Of a stretch of 57,480 bases of DNA, positions 16,240-24,648 are shown piece by piece. The notes under the pieces are model-generated. The model ran no database searches, was not told where the DNA came from, and saw nothing but the letters and a program-made list of their open reading frames with translations. Position numbers and translations under genes: made by a program. This stretch comes from Mitsuokella jalaludinii DSM 13811 (GTDB lineage Bacteria; Bacillota; Negativicutes; Selenomonadales; Selenomonadaceae). The stretch covers positions 1 through 57,480 of the forward strand of contig NZ_JNKR01000015.1 in the NCBI RefSeq assembly GCF_000702905.1. The letters are read 5' to 3'. The first letter of the stretch is position 1. Every line of letters begins with the position of its first letter.

Positions 16240-17331
16240 CTATTTGCTGATATGCCAGTGATACTTCTCCCCGATCTCGCGCGCCGTCTCATCCATGCCG
16301 AGCAGCCTGCCCTGCAGTGTCACCATGGCGACGCCCACCTTCATCTTGCCGAATAGGTAGCGCTCGGCGCGCACCGAGGCGCGCTCCGCGATGGCACGGC
16401 AGACTGCCTGCTCGAGTCCCGCTTCGCGCAGGACAGTCAGGGCGTCCTCCGTCGTATTGCTCGCGAGCACGCGGCGCGCGCCTTCGGTGCTGAGCCCCGC
16501 GGCTGCCGCATAGGCGGCAATCGTCTCGAGGCGCGCATCTGCGATGCGGTTGTGTGTGTAGAAGACGCCCGCTGCCACCTTGCTGAGCTTGCCAATATGT
16601 CCAAAGAGCATGACGCGGGCAATCCCGCGCTCCGCAGCCCTCTCGAGCATGAAGCCGATGAAGTTGCTCGTCTGCACGAGCCGATTCTGCGGCAGGCCCC
16701 ATGCCTTCGCCAAGTTCTCGCCGATCTTGCCGGGCACGAAGATGAGCTCCTCTGCCCCAGCCGCGCGCGCGACATCGATCTGCGGCACGAGCGAGTTCTT
16801 GAAGCCCTCTTCTGACATGGGCCGCAGGACACCCGTCGTGCCTATGACAGAGATGCCACCCTTGACGCCGAGCACGGGGTTCAGCGTCTTCTCGGCCAAT
16901 CCTTTCCCCGCCGGGATTGCAATGGTGACATGCAGGCCGTCGCTCGTGCCGAGGACATCAGAGGCCGCGCGGCGCATGAGCTCGCGCGGCCCGGGATTGA
17001 TGGACGGCTGGCCGACGGGGACCGAGAGGCCCGGCTTTGTCACCGTGCCGATGCCCTCGCCTGCGGCGAACGTCATCGCACCTCCGTCCTCGTGACGGAC
17101 CGTCGTAAAGACGGAAACGCCGTCCGTGATGTCGGGGTCATCGCCCGAGAACTTGACGACCTCTGCACAGATGCCCCCCTCCGTCTGCGTGACTGCCTTG
17201 ACGGGAATCGTCAGCTCTGTGCCGTCGAGCGCCGTGAGATGGACTGTCTGCCAGGGTCTCCCTGCTTCGAAGAGCAGTGCCGCCTTGACGCCGGCCGCCG
17301 CACAGGCGCCTGTCGTATAGCCGTTCTTCAT
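16240..17331 (-). CDS. cbiD: Cobalt-precorrin-5B C1-methyltransferase
   Basis: About 363 residues; the enzyme methylates C-1 with SAM and is specific to the anaerobic route. It begins MKNGYTTGACAAAGVKAAL, the CbiD signature, and contains GDDPDITDGV, INPGPRELMRRA, GGISVIGTTGVLRPM and the LFGHIGKLSKVAAG block. The ATG at 17331 is chosen: GAGGTGG, which overlaps the stop of the upstream flippase gene, stands five bases before it. As the first cbi gene it has no room for a riboswitch or promoter upstream except inside the preceding gene. Confidence 0.95.
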   Translation of the reverse strand: MKNGYTTGACAAAGVKAALLFEAGRPWQTVHLTALDGTELTIPVKAVTQTEGGICAEVVKFSGDDPDITDGVSVFTTVRHEDGGAMTFAAGEGIGTVTKPGLSVPVGQPSINPGPRELMRRAASDVLGTSDGLHVTIAIPAGKGLAEKTLNPVLGVKGGISVIGTTGVLRPMSEEGFKNSLVPQIDVARAAGAEELIFVPGKIGENLAKAWGLPQNRLVQTSNFIGFMLERAAERGIARVMLFGHIGKLSKVAAGVFYTHNRIADARLETIAAYAAAAGLSTEGARRVLASNTTEDALTVLREAGLEQAVCRAIAERASVRAERYLFGKMKVGVAMVTLQGRLLGMDETAREIGEKYHWHISK

Positions 17332-17341
17332 GACAGCCACC

Positions 17342-18328
17342 TCAGCGCAGCTGACGGTTGAGGAAGTCGCGCCCGAATACCGTCAGCGTGTAGTAGAGCC
17401 CGATGAGGAACGGGATGTACTCTGCAATCAGGCGCCAGCAGACCGCGATGATGCCGACTGTGCCCGCAGGCACTGTGTCGCTGAACAGCAGCACGAAGCC
17501 GCCCTCAGCGATGCCCGAACCGCCCGGCGTCGGCGTGAAGTAGAGCAGCATGTTCAGGAAGATCATGCGTCCCATGACGCTGTACCAGTCAGCATCCGTG
17601 ACGCCGAGGCCCAGGAGCAGGCACGGCACGATGGCGTAGATGCAGAGCAGGTTGAGCCCCGACTCCGCAAAGACGAGCAGCATGGCCTTCGGCGAGGCCG
17701 CGAGCAGCGCGATGGCGCTCTTCGTATCGCGGTAGAAGGCGATAATCTTGCAGCGCCGCTCCTTCTTCGTGTGGCGGGCGATGCGGACGACGAGGTAATC
17801 GAGATAGCCGCGCCTTGCGCCCACGACGATGGCGATGATGACGACGAAGGCCGTCAGCGTGATGGCCATGAGCGTGTCGTTCGAGATGCCCGGCACGATG
17901 CCCGCATCGTGCATGAAGATGAACGGCATGCAGAGGACGAGGAACAGGATGGAGAGCAGCGTGCGCACGATGACGAGCACGGCTGCCTTGCCTGTCGGCA
18001 CGCCGGCATGGCGCAGGAACATCAGCTGCGCCACCGCGCCGCCCGTCGCCCCCGGCGTCAGGAGCGCGAGGAAGTAATTGCCGAAGATGACCTGCACGGC
18101 CTGATACAGCGTGATCTTCTCGTCCGATATCTTGACGAGATGCATGAGTCGGCTGCCGTCGAAGAAGAGCCCGAGTGACACGGCAAAGATAGCCAGCGCA
18201 ATCGACCACGTCTTGAACTGAGTCAGGTTTTTAAGCGTGTTGATGTCCACCGTCGTGTAGATGACGGTCCCGGAAATCACGAGCACCAGGACGATCAATA
18301 TCAGGAATCGCTTGTAAAACTTATTCAT
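17342..18328 (-). CDS. Flippase-like membrane protein (lysylphosphatidylglycerol synthase TM region family, UPF0104)
   Basis: A 328-residue polytopic membrane protein with about eight hydrophobic helices, a short basic cytoplasmic stretch (RHTKKERRCK) and the family blocks LFFDGSRL, LLTPGATGGAVAQLMFLR and YFTPTPGGSGIAEGGF. These are shared with the transmembrane part of MprF and with glycolipid or phospholipid flippases. The soluble lysyltransferase domain of MprF is absent, so lysine transfer is unlikely. The substrate cannot be told. The stop codon lies inside the ribosome site of cbiD, so the two genes are translated from one message, though no link between this family and cobalamin is known to me. 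Confidence 0.8.
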   Translation of the reverse strand: MNKFYKRFLILIVLVLVISGTVIYTTVDINTLKNLTQFKTWSIALAIFAVSLGLFFDGSRLMHLVKISDEKITLYQAVQVIFGNYFLALLTPGATGGAVAQLMFLRHAGVPTGKAAVLVIVRTLLSILFLVLCMPFIFMHDAGIVPGISNDTLMAITLTAFVVIIAIVVGARRGYLDYLVVRIARHTKKERRCKIIAFYRDTKSAIALLAASPKAMLLVFAESGLNLLCIYAIVPCLLLGLGVTDADWYSVMGRMIFLNMLLYFTPTPGGSGIAEGGFVLLFSDTVPAGTVGIIAVCWRLIAEYIPFLIGLYYTLTVFGRDFLNRQLR

Positions 18329-18363
18329 GAAAACTCCAATCCAGCTGTCGTGCCGCCTTCTCT

Positions 18364-19152
18364 TCAGACGACCGTTTCTTCATGAGCCGCAAACGCATTG
18401 TGGTTGTGGATGGACTCGTAATTCTCACATTCAATCGAGAACCAGGCGATGCCCGGCAGGCTGCGCAGGGCGAGCACCGTGTCGCGCAGGATGTCCTCGA
18501 CGAACTTGGGATTCTCGTAGGCAGCTTCCGTCACGTACTTCTCATCCTCGCGCTTCAGGAGCGGATAGATGGGCGAAGAGCCCTGCTTCTCGATGAGCGC
18601 GGCGAGGTCTTCGATGAAGATGCACTCCGTACCCTCCTGGAAGCGCACGGCCGTGCGGCAGACGGAGCGCTGGTTGTGCGCGCCGTACTTTGAGATCTCC
18701 TTGCTGCACGGGCAGAGCGAGGTGAAGGGAACGTCGACGCCGAGCGTGAACGCCATCTTATCCCCGCGTGCCTTCGTGCCACGGAAGAAGCAGTCGAGGT
18801 CCAGGACGGACTTGCGGCCGCTGACGGGCGCCTCCTTGTCGATGAAGTACTTGAAGGAGAGCTCGACTTCAGCTGACTGCGCGTCGAGGCGCTCGAGCGC
18901 CTCTTCGAGCATGGCCTCCATTTCCGGCTCTGCCAGCGGCTTCTTGCTCCACGGCATGAGAATCTCGAGGAAGCGGCTCATGTGCGTACCCTTGTACTCC
19001 ATCGGTAGCGCGACCGTGAAGAGGATGCGCGCAAGGACCTGCTGGAAGCCGCCGTCCTTTGTCTTGATCAGGAAAGGCAGCTGCGCATCCTTGATGCCGA
19101 CGCGCTGGATGGCAATGCCGCGCGCATCTGCCTGGTTCTGTACGTCGCGCAT
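18364..19152 (-). CDS. folE2: GTP cyclohydrolase FolE2 (type IB)
   Basis: A 262-residue GTP cyclohydrolase of the metal-flexible IB class, which makes 7,8-dihydroneopterin triphosphate from GTP for folate or 7-deazaguanine synthesis. Key blocks are MRDVQNQADARGI and RVGIKDAQLPF at the start, the Cys-containing VPFTSLCPCSKEISKYGAHNQR, FVEDILRDTVLAL and ECENYESIHNHNA near the end. The start overlaps the queC stop as TGATG. This pairing suggests it feeds preQ0 synthesis; a role in folate synthesis is also possible. Family knowledge: FolE2 can replace the zinc enzyme FolE when zinc is scarce. Confidence 0.94.
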   Translation of the reverse strand: MRDVQNQADARGIAIQRVGIKDAQLPFLIKTKDGGFQQVLARILFTVALPMEYKGTHMSRFLEILMPWSKKPLAEPEMEAMLEEALERLDAQSAEVELSFKYFIDKEAPVSGRKSVLDLDCFFRGTKARGDKMAFTLGVDVPFTSLCPCSKEISKYGAHNQRSVCRTAVRFQEGTECIFIEDLAALIEKQGSSPIYPLLKREDEKYVTEAAYENPKFVEDILRDTVLALRSLPGIAWFSIECENYESIHNHNAFAAHEETVV

Positions 19153-19835
19153 CAGATTTCCCTCGTCTCGTAGTCGATGGGATCTTCGACACCCGCCTCA
19201 GCGAAACCGCGCAGGCGCAGCTTGCAGCTGTCGCAGATGCCGCAGGCCTTCTCGCCGCCCTTGTAGCAGCTGTGCGTGAACTGGAATGGCGCGCCGAGCT
19301 TTGTGCCGAGCAAGACGATGTCCTTCTTCGAGAGGTCCTGCAGCGGCGTCTCAATCGTGATCTTCCTGCCCTCGACGGCCGTTGCTGTCGTCGCGTAGTT
19401 GGCGAGCGCCTGGAACTTCTGGATGAACTCCGGGCGGCAGTCCGGGTAGCCCGAGTAGTCGACGGAGTTGACGCCAATGTAGACGTGCGTCGCACCGAGC
19501 ACCTCCGCGTAGCCCATCGCGTACGAGAGGAAGATCAGGTTGCGCGCCGGCACGTACGTCGGCGGCACCGAGTGGCGATTGACATCGCCTTCCGGCACCT
19601 CGATCTTCTCGTCTGTCAGCGCGGAACCGCCGATGGCCTCCATGTTCGTCTCGATGATCAGATGCTTCTTGACACCGTAGTACGCGGCAATCTTCTTGGC
19701 GCCCTCAAGCTCGATGCTGTGGCGCTGGTGGTAGTTGAAGCTGATCGGGTATACGTCATACCCCTTGCTCTTGGCCACGGCCATGCACGTGCAGCTGTCG
19801 AGGCCGCCCGAAAGTAAAACGACTGCTTTTTCCAT
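19152..19835 (-). CDS. queC: 7-cyano-7-deazaguanine (preQ0) synthase
   Basis: A 227-residue ATP-dependent enzyme that turns 7-carboxy-7-deazaguanine into preQ0, the precursor of queuosine in tRNA. The PP-loop SGGLDSCT is near the N-terminus; YVPARNLIFLSYA and GVNSVDYSGYPDCRPEF follow. The zinc site is the C-terminal CYKGGEKACGICDSC set of four cysteines. It is coupled to folE2; queD and queE are not in the window. Confidence 0.95.
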   Translation of the reverse strand: MEKAVVLLSGGLDSCTCMAVAKSKGYDVYPISFNYHQRHSIELEGAKKIAAYYGVKKHLIIETNMEAIGGSALTDEKIEVPEGDVNRHSVPPTYVPARNLIFLSYAMGYAEVLGATHVYIGVNSVDYSGYPDCRPEFIQKFQALANYATTATAVEGRKITIETPLQDLSKKDIVLLGTKLGAPFQFTHSCYKGGEKACGICDSCKLRLRGFAEAGVEDPIDYETREI

Positions 19836-19866
19836 GATGATTACTCCCTATCGTCTAGAACGGCTG

Positions 19867-20511
19867 TCAGCCGCGGATCTTCTTGATGGCTTCTGCGACA
19901 TCCTCTGCACCGTAGATGGCCGAACCGGCCACGAGCACATTGGCGCCGGCCTGGCGGACGAGCAGGCTCGTCTCCTCATTGATGCCGCCATCTACCTCGA
20001 TGTCACACTCAAAGCCCATGTCCTGGATCGTGTGACGCAGCATGTGGATCTTGTCGAGCTGCGACTCGATGAACTTCTGGCCGCCGAAGCCCGGGTTGAC
20101 CGTCATGATGAGGACCATGTCGAGATCCTGCAGGAGCTCCTCAATCATCGCGAGGCTCGTGCCCGGATTCAACGCGATGCCCGCCTTGCACCCGGCAGCC
20201 TTGATCTGCTGCACGATGCGGTGGCTGTGCTTAGCCGCCTCGACGTGGAAGGTGATGATGTCGGCACCGGCCTCAGCAAAGGCCTCGATCTGCGTCTCGG
20301 GATGCTCGACCATCAGGTGCACGTCAAAGACGGCATCCGATGATTTGCGCAGGCTCTTGACGACAGGCGAGCCCAGCGTGATGTTCGGCACGTATGTGCC
20401 GTCCATGACATCGATGTGGATGTAATCCGCGCCAGCATCCTGGACGCGCTTGACCTCATCGGCCAGGTGGGCAAAGTCGGCGGAAAGGATGGACGGTGCA
20501 ATCTTGATCAT
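19867..20511 (-). CDS. rpe: Ribulose-phosphate 3-epimerase
   Basis: A 214-residue TIM-barrel enzyme of the pentose phosphate pathway that interconverts ribulose 5-phosphate and xylulose 5-phosphate. It begins IKIAPSILSADFAHL and has HIDVMDGTYVPNIT with metal ligands, DVHLMVEHPE, LIMTVNPGFGGQKF, EVDGGINEET and the phosphate loop LVAGSAIYGAED. It overlaps the rsgA stop by 4 bases, the usual rsgA-rpe order of Firmicutes. Confidence 0.97.
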   Translation of the reverse strand: MIKIAPSILSADFAHLADEVKRVQDAGADYIHIDVMDGTYVPNITLGSPVVKSLRKSSDAVFDVHLMVEHPETQIEAFAEAGADIITFHVEAAKHSHRIVQQIKAAGCKAGIALNPGTSLAMIEELLQDLDMVLIMTVNPGFGGQKFIESQLDKIHMLRHTIQDMGFECDIEVDGGINEETSLLVRQAGANVLVAGSAIYGAEDVAEAIKKIRG

Positions 20512-21404
20512 TTGTATTCCTTCTTTCTGGCAAGCATCTGTGCTTCCTTGACTTCTTGGAGTATCTGTTCGTAGGCATCGTAGCGCTCTCGCGCGATACG
20601 CCCTTCTTCGACGGCCGCCTTGACGGCACAGCCCGGCTCGTGCGTGTGGCTGCAGGGCGAGAAGCGGCAGGTGCCCTCGTAGTTGCGGAATTCCGGGAAA
20701 TAATGCGGCAGGTCCGTGACTGAAAGCTCGGTCATCTCCATGGCGCTGAAGCCCGGCGTATCGACGATGTAGCCGCCTTCGTAGGGAAGGAGCTCCGCGA
20801 CGCGCGTCGTGTGGCGGCCGCGCTTGATCTTCTCGCTGACATGGCCTGTCGCGAGCGTCAGCGACGGATCGATCTCGTTGAGCAGCGAGGACTTGCCGAC
20901 ACCGGATGGCCCGGCAAAGACGGAGACTTCGCCGCTGAGGCGGCTACGCAGCGCTTCGATTCCCCGCCCCTCATGGGCAGAGACGCGCACGACGGGATAG
21001 CCGATTGCCTCGTAATCGTGCAGGAAATCCTGCCAGGGGCCTTCATGGAGGTCCATCTTGTTGACGCAGATGACGATCTTCGGGATGCCCGACCACTCCG
21101 CGAGCACGAGGAAGCGGTTCAGGAGCAGCGGATGGAGATCGGGCTCTGCCGCCGCAAACGTCAGGACGACCTGCGTGAGATTGGCCACCGCCGGGCGGCG
21201 CAGCAGGTTCTCGCGCGGCAGCTGCTGCTCGATGACGCCCGTGCCGTCGGGCAGCTGGTCAATGACGACGCGGTCGCCCGGCACGACGCCGGCGCTCTGA
21301 CGCCGCTTCTTGAACCTGCCGCGGAGCTTGCAGCTCACGAGCCCCGCCTCTGTCATGACATAGAAAAAACTGTTGTAGGCCTTGATGACGCGACCTTCTA
21401 GCAT
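20508..21404 (-). CDS. rsgA: Ribosome small-subunit assembly GTPase RsgA
   Basis: A circularly permuted GTPase, 298 residues, that checks late 30S subunit assembly. An N-terminal OB-fold (VIKAYNSFFYV, CKLRGRFKK) is followed by the GTPase motifs in permuted order: CVNKMDL (G4), GPSGVGKSSLLN (G1) and VDTPGFSAME (G3). A C-terminal zinc module shows CRFSPCSHTHEPGC. The start has GGAGG upstream. It sits 40 bases after prkC, the same order as in Bacillus, where the kinase phosphorylates RsgA (family knowledge). Confidence 0.97.
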   Translation of the reverse strand: MLEGRVIKAYNSFFYVMTEAGLVSCKLRGRFKKRRQSAGVVPGDRVVIDQLPDGTGVIEQQLPRENLLRRPAVANLTQVVLTFAAAEPDLHPLLLNRFLVLAEWSGIPKIVICVNKMDLHEGPWQDFLHDYEAIGYPVVRVSAHEGRGIEALRSRLSGEVSVFAGPSGVGKSSLLNEIDPSLTLATGHVSEKIKRGRHTTRVAELLPYEGGYIVDTPGFSAMEMTELSVTDLPHYFPEFRNYEGTCRFSPCSHTHEPGCAVKAAVEEGRIARERYDAYEQILQEVKEAQMLARKKEYK

Positions 21405-21443
21405 AAAGCCTCCTACTCTCTGTACACAGGCAAAGGCGGCTTG

Positions 21444-23222
21444 TCACCGCTCTTTGCCATTCTCATTCTGTTTGGAGGGCACTTTCGCCTCACTGTTGCT
21501 GTTCTTCTCCGGGTCTTTCTTGTCCGGTTTCTGGACCTGCTGCTTGACTGGCTCTGCGATGACGAGGCTGATGCTCGAGCCCTCTTCTACCTCACCGCTT
21601 GCCGGCGACTGGCTGATGACCGTGCCCGTTGCCTGGCGGCTCTCCTGCTTCGAGACGCTGCCGACTCTGAGGCCGTGGCTCTGCAGAGCGGCCTTCGCTG
21701 CGTCGAGCGAGACACCCGTCACATCCGGCACGCTGACCTTGTGGCTCTGCTTGCCCTTGCTGACTGTAATGTCAACCGTCTGGCCGCGGCTGATCTTCGT
21801 GCCGGCCTTCGGGTCCTGCTTGATGACGGTGCCCGCTTCTTCATTCGAGTACTTCTCGTAAACGGAGCCGAGCTTCAGGCCCATCTTCTTGAGCTGTGCC
21901 TCTGCATCTGACTTTGAGAGGCCCGTGAGGTCCGGCATCTCGATCTCTTCGCCGCCCTTGCTGACGTAGATTGTGACGAGGCGCTGCTCCTTGACCTTGG
22001 AGCCAGCCGTCGGATTCTGCGAGACGACCTGTCCGGCTGGCACGTCAGCGTTGTACGTCTCCGCTACGTTGACGCGCAGCTTCTTGTCCTCGAGGATCTG
22101 GCGCGCGAGTGTCATCTGCTTGCCCGTGACATCTGGGACCGTGACTTCTGCCGTGCTCCAGAACTTGCCGTAGCTCATGAAGGCGCCGATGAAGAAGCCG
22201 GCTAAGAGGACGACGAGCAGTCCTGCTATGAATTTCTTCGACTTGAAGATGGACTTCTCCTGCTCGGGTTCATCCTGTTCGTACACCTCATTCTGCGGCG
22301 CACGGCGCGGCGGGATGGACTGCTGCACAGGCTGGACGCGCGGCAAGACCTGCGTTGCGTCGGGGTCCTGCGCCATCATGGCAGGAGTCTGCGGAGTCCC
22401 TGCCATGAGCATGCGCTCCGCCTGGCTGATGTCCTGCACGAGCTCTGCGCTCGTCGGGCGCATGGCCGGGTCCTTGCTCATCGCCTTCGAGACGATGGCC
22501 TCGACGACTGGCGGGATGGCGGGGTCGATCTGGCGCACTGGCACAGGCTCTTCCTGCAGGTGCTTGACGGCAATGCTGACGGGGTTTTCCCCGGTGAACG
22601 GCAGCTTGCCGGTCAGCATCTCGTAGAGCACGACGCCTAGAGAGTAGACATCCGACTTCGGCGTGATCATCGTGCCCTTGGCCTGCTCGGGCGAGAAGTA
22701 ATGCACCGAGCCGATGACATTGCCGCTGTACGTCATCGTGGACTCGGTGACGGCGCGCGCGATGCCGAAGTCAGCTACCTTGGCGTGGCCGTCGGCCATC
22801 ATGAGGATGTTGTGCGGCTTGATGTCGCAGTGCACGAGGTTATTGGCATGCGCGTGGGCGAGTGCCTCTGCGATCTCTCGTGCGACCCGCAGGGACTCGC
22901 TGACGGAAAGATGGCCTTCCTGGCGGATGCGATCCTTGAGGGTACGGCCCGGCACGTATTCCATGACGATGTAATGGTCGCCATCGGCCACGCCGACATC
23001 GTAGATATTGACGATATTCGGATGCGAAAGACGTGCTGCCGCCTGGGCTTCACGCTGGAATTTATCGATGAATTCCTTGTCCTGCTTGAATGCCTCATGC
23101 AGGATCTTGACGGCCACAGGCCGGTTGAGCAGGCGATCCTTTGCCCTGTAGACATCGGCCATGCCGCCTCCGCCGATCAGCTCCTCGAGTTCATAGCGCT
23201 GATCTAAGATACGCTGTACCAT
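21444..23222 (-). CDS. prkC: Membrane serine/threonine kinase with three PASTA domains
   Basis: A 592-residue Hanks-type kinase. The kinase domain occupies residues 1-270: glycine loop IGGGGMADVY, ATP lysine K39 in VAVKIL, catalytic D133 in HCDIKPHNIL and the DFG at 151-153. A proline- and charge-rich linker leads to one membrane helix at about 330-350, then three outward PASTA repeats beginning VPDVTG, MPDLTG and VPDVTG, and a lysine-rich tail. PASTA domains bind muropeptides or lipid II, so the kinase reports on cell-wall growth. The HRD motif reads HCD, so it is a non-RD kinase. Neighbouring genes encode its likely phosphatase (stp) and two FHA readers. Confidence 0.95.
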   Translation of the reverse strand: MVQRILDQRYELEELIGGGGMADVYRAKDRLLNRPVAVKILHEAFKQDKEFIDKFQREAQAAARLSHPNIVNIYDVGVADGDHYIVMEYVPGRTLKDRIRQEGHLSVSESLRVAREIAEALAHAHANNLVHCDIKPHNILMMADGHAKVADFGIARAVTESTMTYSGNVIGSVHYFSPEQAKGTMITPKSDVYSLGVVLYEMLTGKLPFTGENPVSIAVKHLQEEPVPVRQIDPAIPPVVEAIVSKAMSKDPAMRPTSAELVQDISQAERMLMAGTPQTPAMMAQDPDATQVLPRVQPVQQSIPPRRAPQNEVYEQDEPEQEKSIFKSKKFIAGLLVVLLAGFFIGAFMSYGKFWSTAEVTVPDVTGKQMTLARQILEDKKLRVNVAETYNADVPAGQVVSQNPTAGSKVKEQRLVTIYVSKGGEEIEMPDLTGLSKSDAEAQLKKMGLKLGSVYEKYSNEEAGTVIKQDPKAGTKISRGQTVDITVSKGKQSHKVSVPDVTGVSLDAAKAALQSHGLRVGSVSKQESRQATGTVISQSPASGEVEEGSSISLVIAEPVKQQVQKPDKKDPEKNSNSEAKVPSKQNENGKER

Positions 23223-23253
23223 ATCCGTTCCCCCTACTATACCAGGAATAAAG

Positions 23254-24648
23254 TTACATCAGACTCTCTATCATTTGTTTCGCGATTGGTGCGGCCTCGA
23301 TACCGCCTCCACCGCCGTTCTCTACGATGATGGCGAAGACGATCTTGCGCTCCGGCAGCTCGGCTGAACCGATGAACCAGGCGTGATCCTTGCCCGCTGG
23401 ATTCTCGGCCGTGCCGGTCTTGCCCGTCACGCGGACGCCCTGCACCCTAGCCGCCGTGCCCGTGCCCTTCGTCACGACATCTTCCATATAGCTGTCGATG
23501 AGAGCCGCCATCTCCGGCGTCGTGGCCGTCAGCCAGCGCGAGGGCTGTGCCTTGTAGACGACTGTGCCGCCCGGCGTGATGACGTCCTGCACGAGGTACG
23601 GCTTCATGATCTTGCCGCCATTGGCGAAGGCGTCAGCGAGCAATGCCATGTGCATCGGCGTGACGAGCAGGGCGCTCTGGCCGATGGCCGTCTGCGCCTG
23701 ATCGCCCTTGGAGAGCGTGCCGAAGTCGGGGAAATGCGACTTCGTCATGAGGATCTCGTCGCCGATCTCGCGGTCAAAACCGAAGCGCGAGAAGGCTTTC
23801 TTGAGCTTCTCGTCACCCATGCGCATGCCGAGCGTGCCGAAGGTGACGTTGCACGACTCCGTGACGGCCTGTCTGAGGTCAACGCGGCCGTGGACTTCGC
23901 CATGGCTCTCGCGTATCGTGTGGCCGCCGCCGACGTCGAGCACGCCGTCGCAGTCAAAGACCTCCGACGTGTTCGTCACGCCGTCCGTCAGCGCCGCATC
24001 GGCAATCATCACCTTGATGGTCGAGCCCGGCGGGTAGAGCCCCTGGACGGCGCGGTTGAGAAGCGGGCTGTCCTCCTGCCCCGAGAGCGCCTTCCAGTTC
24101 GACTCGATGTCATTCGGGTCATACGAGGGCGAGCTCACCATCGCAAGCACGGCTCCCGTCCGCGCGTCGAGCGCGACGACGGCGCCGCGACGCTTGCCGA
24201 GAGCTGCGGCGGCTGCCTTCTGGGCGGCCGGCTCGATGGTCAGCTTGACGTCATTGCCGCGCTCCGACTGCAGGAGCTGCGAGAGCGGGCCGAGGCGGCT
24301 CATATCGGCCGTCAGGCCGAGCAACGCCTGGTTGGCGTGCCCCTCGATGCCGGCGCTGCCGATGTTCTCGCCGTTGTAGCCCGTGACGGCAGCCATGGTC
24401 GTGCCGAACGGGTAGACGCGGCTGCCGTCCTGGCGCGTCTCGGCCAGGATCTGGCCGTCGGCCGCGAGGATGGAGCCGCGCTGGATGTCGGCCCGAGCCG
24501 CCGCACGCCTCATGTTGAGCGGGTTCTTGGCGAGGTCGTCCGCCTCCCAAGTCGACAGGTAGATGATATAGACAGCCAGCAGTCCGAACAGGACCATCGC
24601 AAAAGATGCCGCCCTGAGGACCTGCCGCTTGATTTTCCAATCAGACAT
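23254..24648 (-). CDS. Class B penicillin-binding protein (transpeptidase)
   Basis: A 464-residue cell-wall transpeptidase with one N-terminal membrane anchor (residues about 12-31). It has a short N-terminal domain and a C-terminal transpeptidase domain with all three active-site motifs: SxxK in PPGSTIKV, SxN in ESCNVTFG and KTG in VTGKTGTAENP. It is shorter than FtsI or PBP2 and lacks PASTA domains, matching the PbpA type that is paired with a RodA/FtsW gene next to a PASTA kinase. It overlaps the end of that SEDS gene, so the two probably work as a glycan polymerase and cross-linker pair. Confidence 0.92.
   Translation of the reverse strand: MSDWKIKRQVLRAASFAMVLFGLLAVYIIYLSTWEADDLAKNPLNMRRAAARADIQRGSILAADGQILAETRQDGSRVYPFGTTMAAVTGYNGENIGSAGIEGHANQALLGLTADMSRLGPLSQLLQSERGNDVKLTIEPAAQKAAAAALGKRRGAVVALDARTGAVLAMVSSPSYDPNDIESNWKALSGQEDSPLLNRAVQGLYPPGSTIKVMIADAALTDGVTNTSEVFDCDGVLDVGGGHTIRESHGEVHGRVDLRQAVTESCNVTFGTLGMRMGDEKLKKAFSRFGFDREIGDEILMTKSHFPDFGTLSKGDQAQTAIGQSALLVTPMHMALLADAFANGGKIMKPYLVQDVITPGGTVVYKAQPSRWLTATTPEMAALIDSYMEDVVTKGTGTAARVQGVRVTGKTGTAENPAGKDHAWFIGSAELPERKIVFAIIVENGGGGGIEAAPIAKQMIESLM

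Noticed and set aside
3060-18363. A cobalamin riboswitch in the cobalamin operon
   Set aside because: No gap is long enough, and I saw no B12-box-like element before cbiD.
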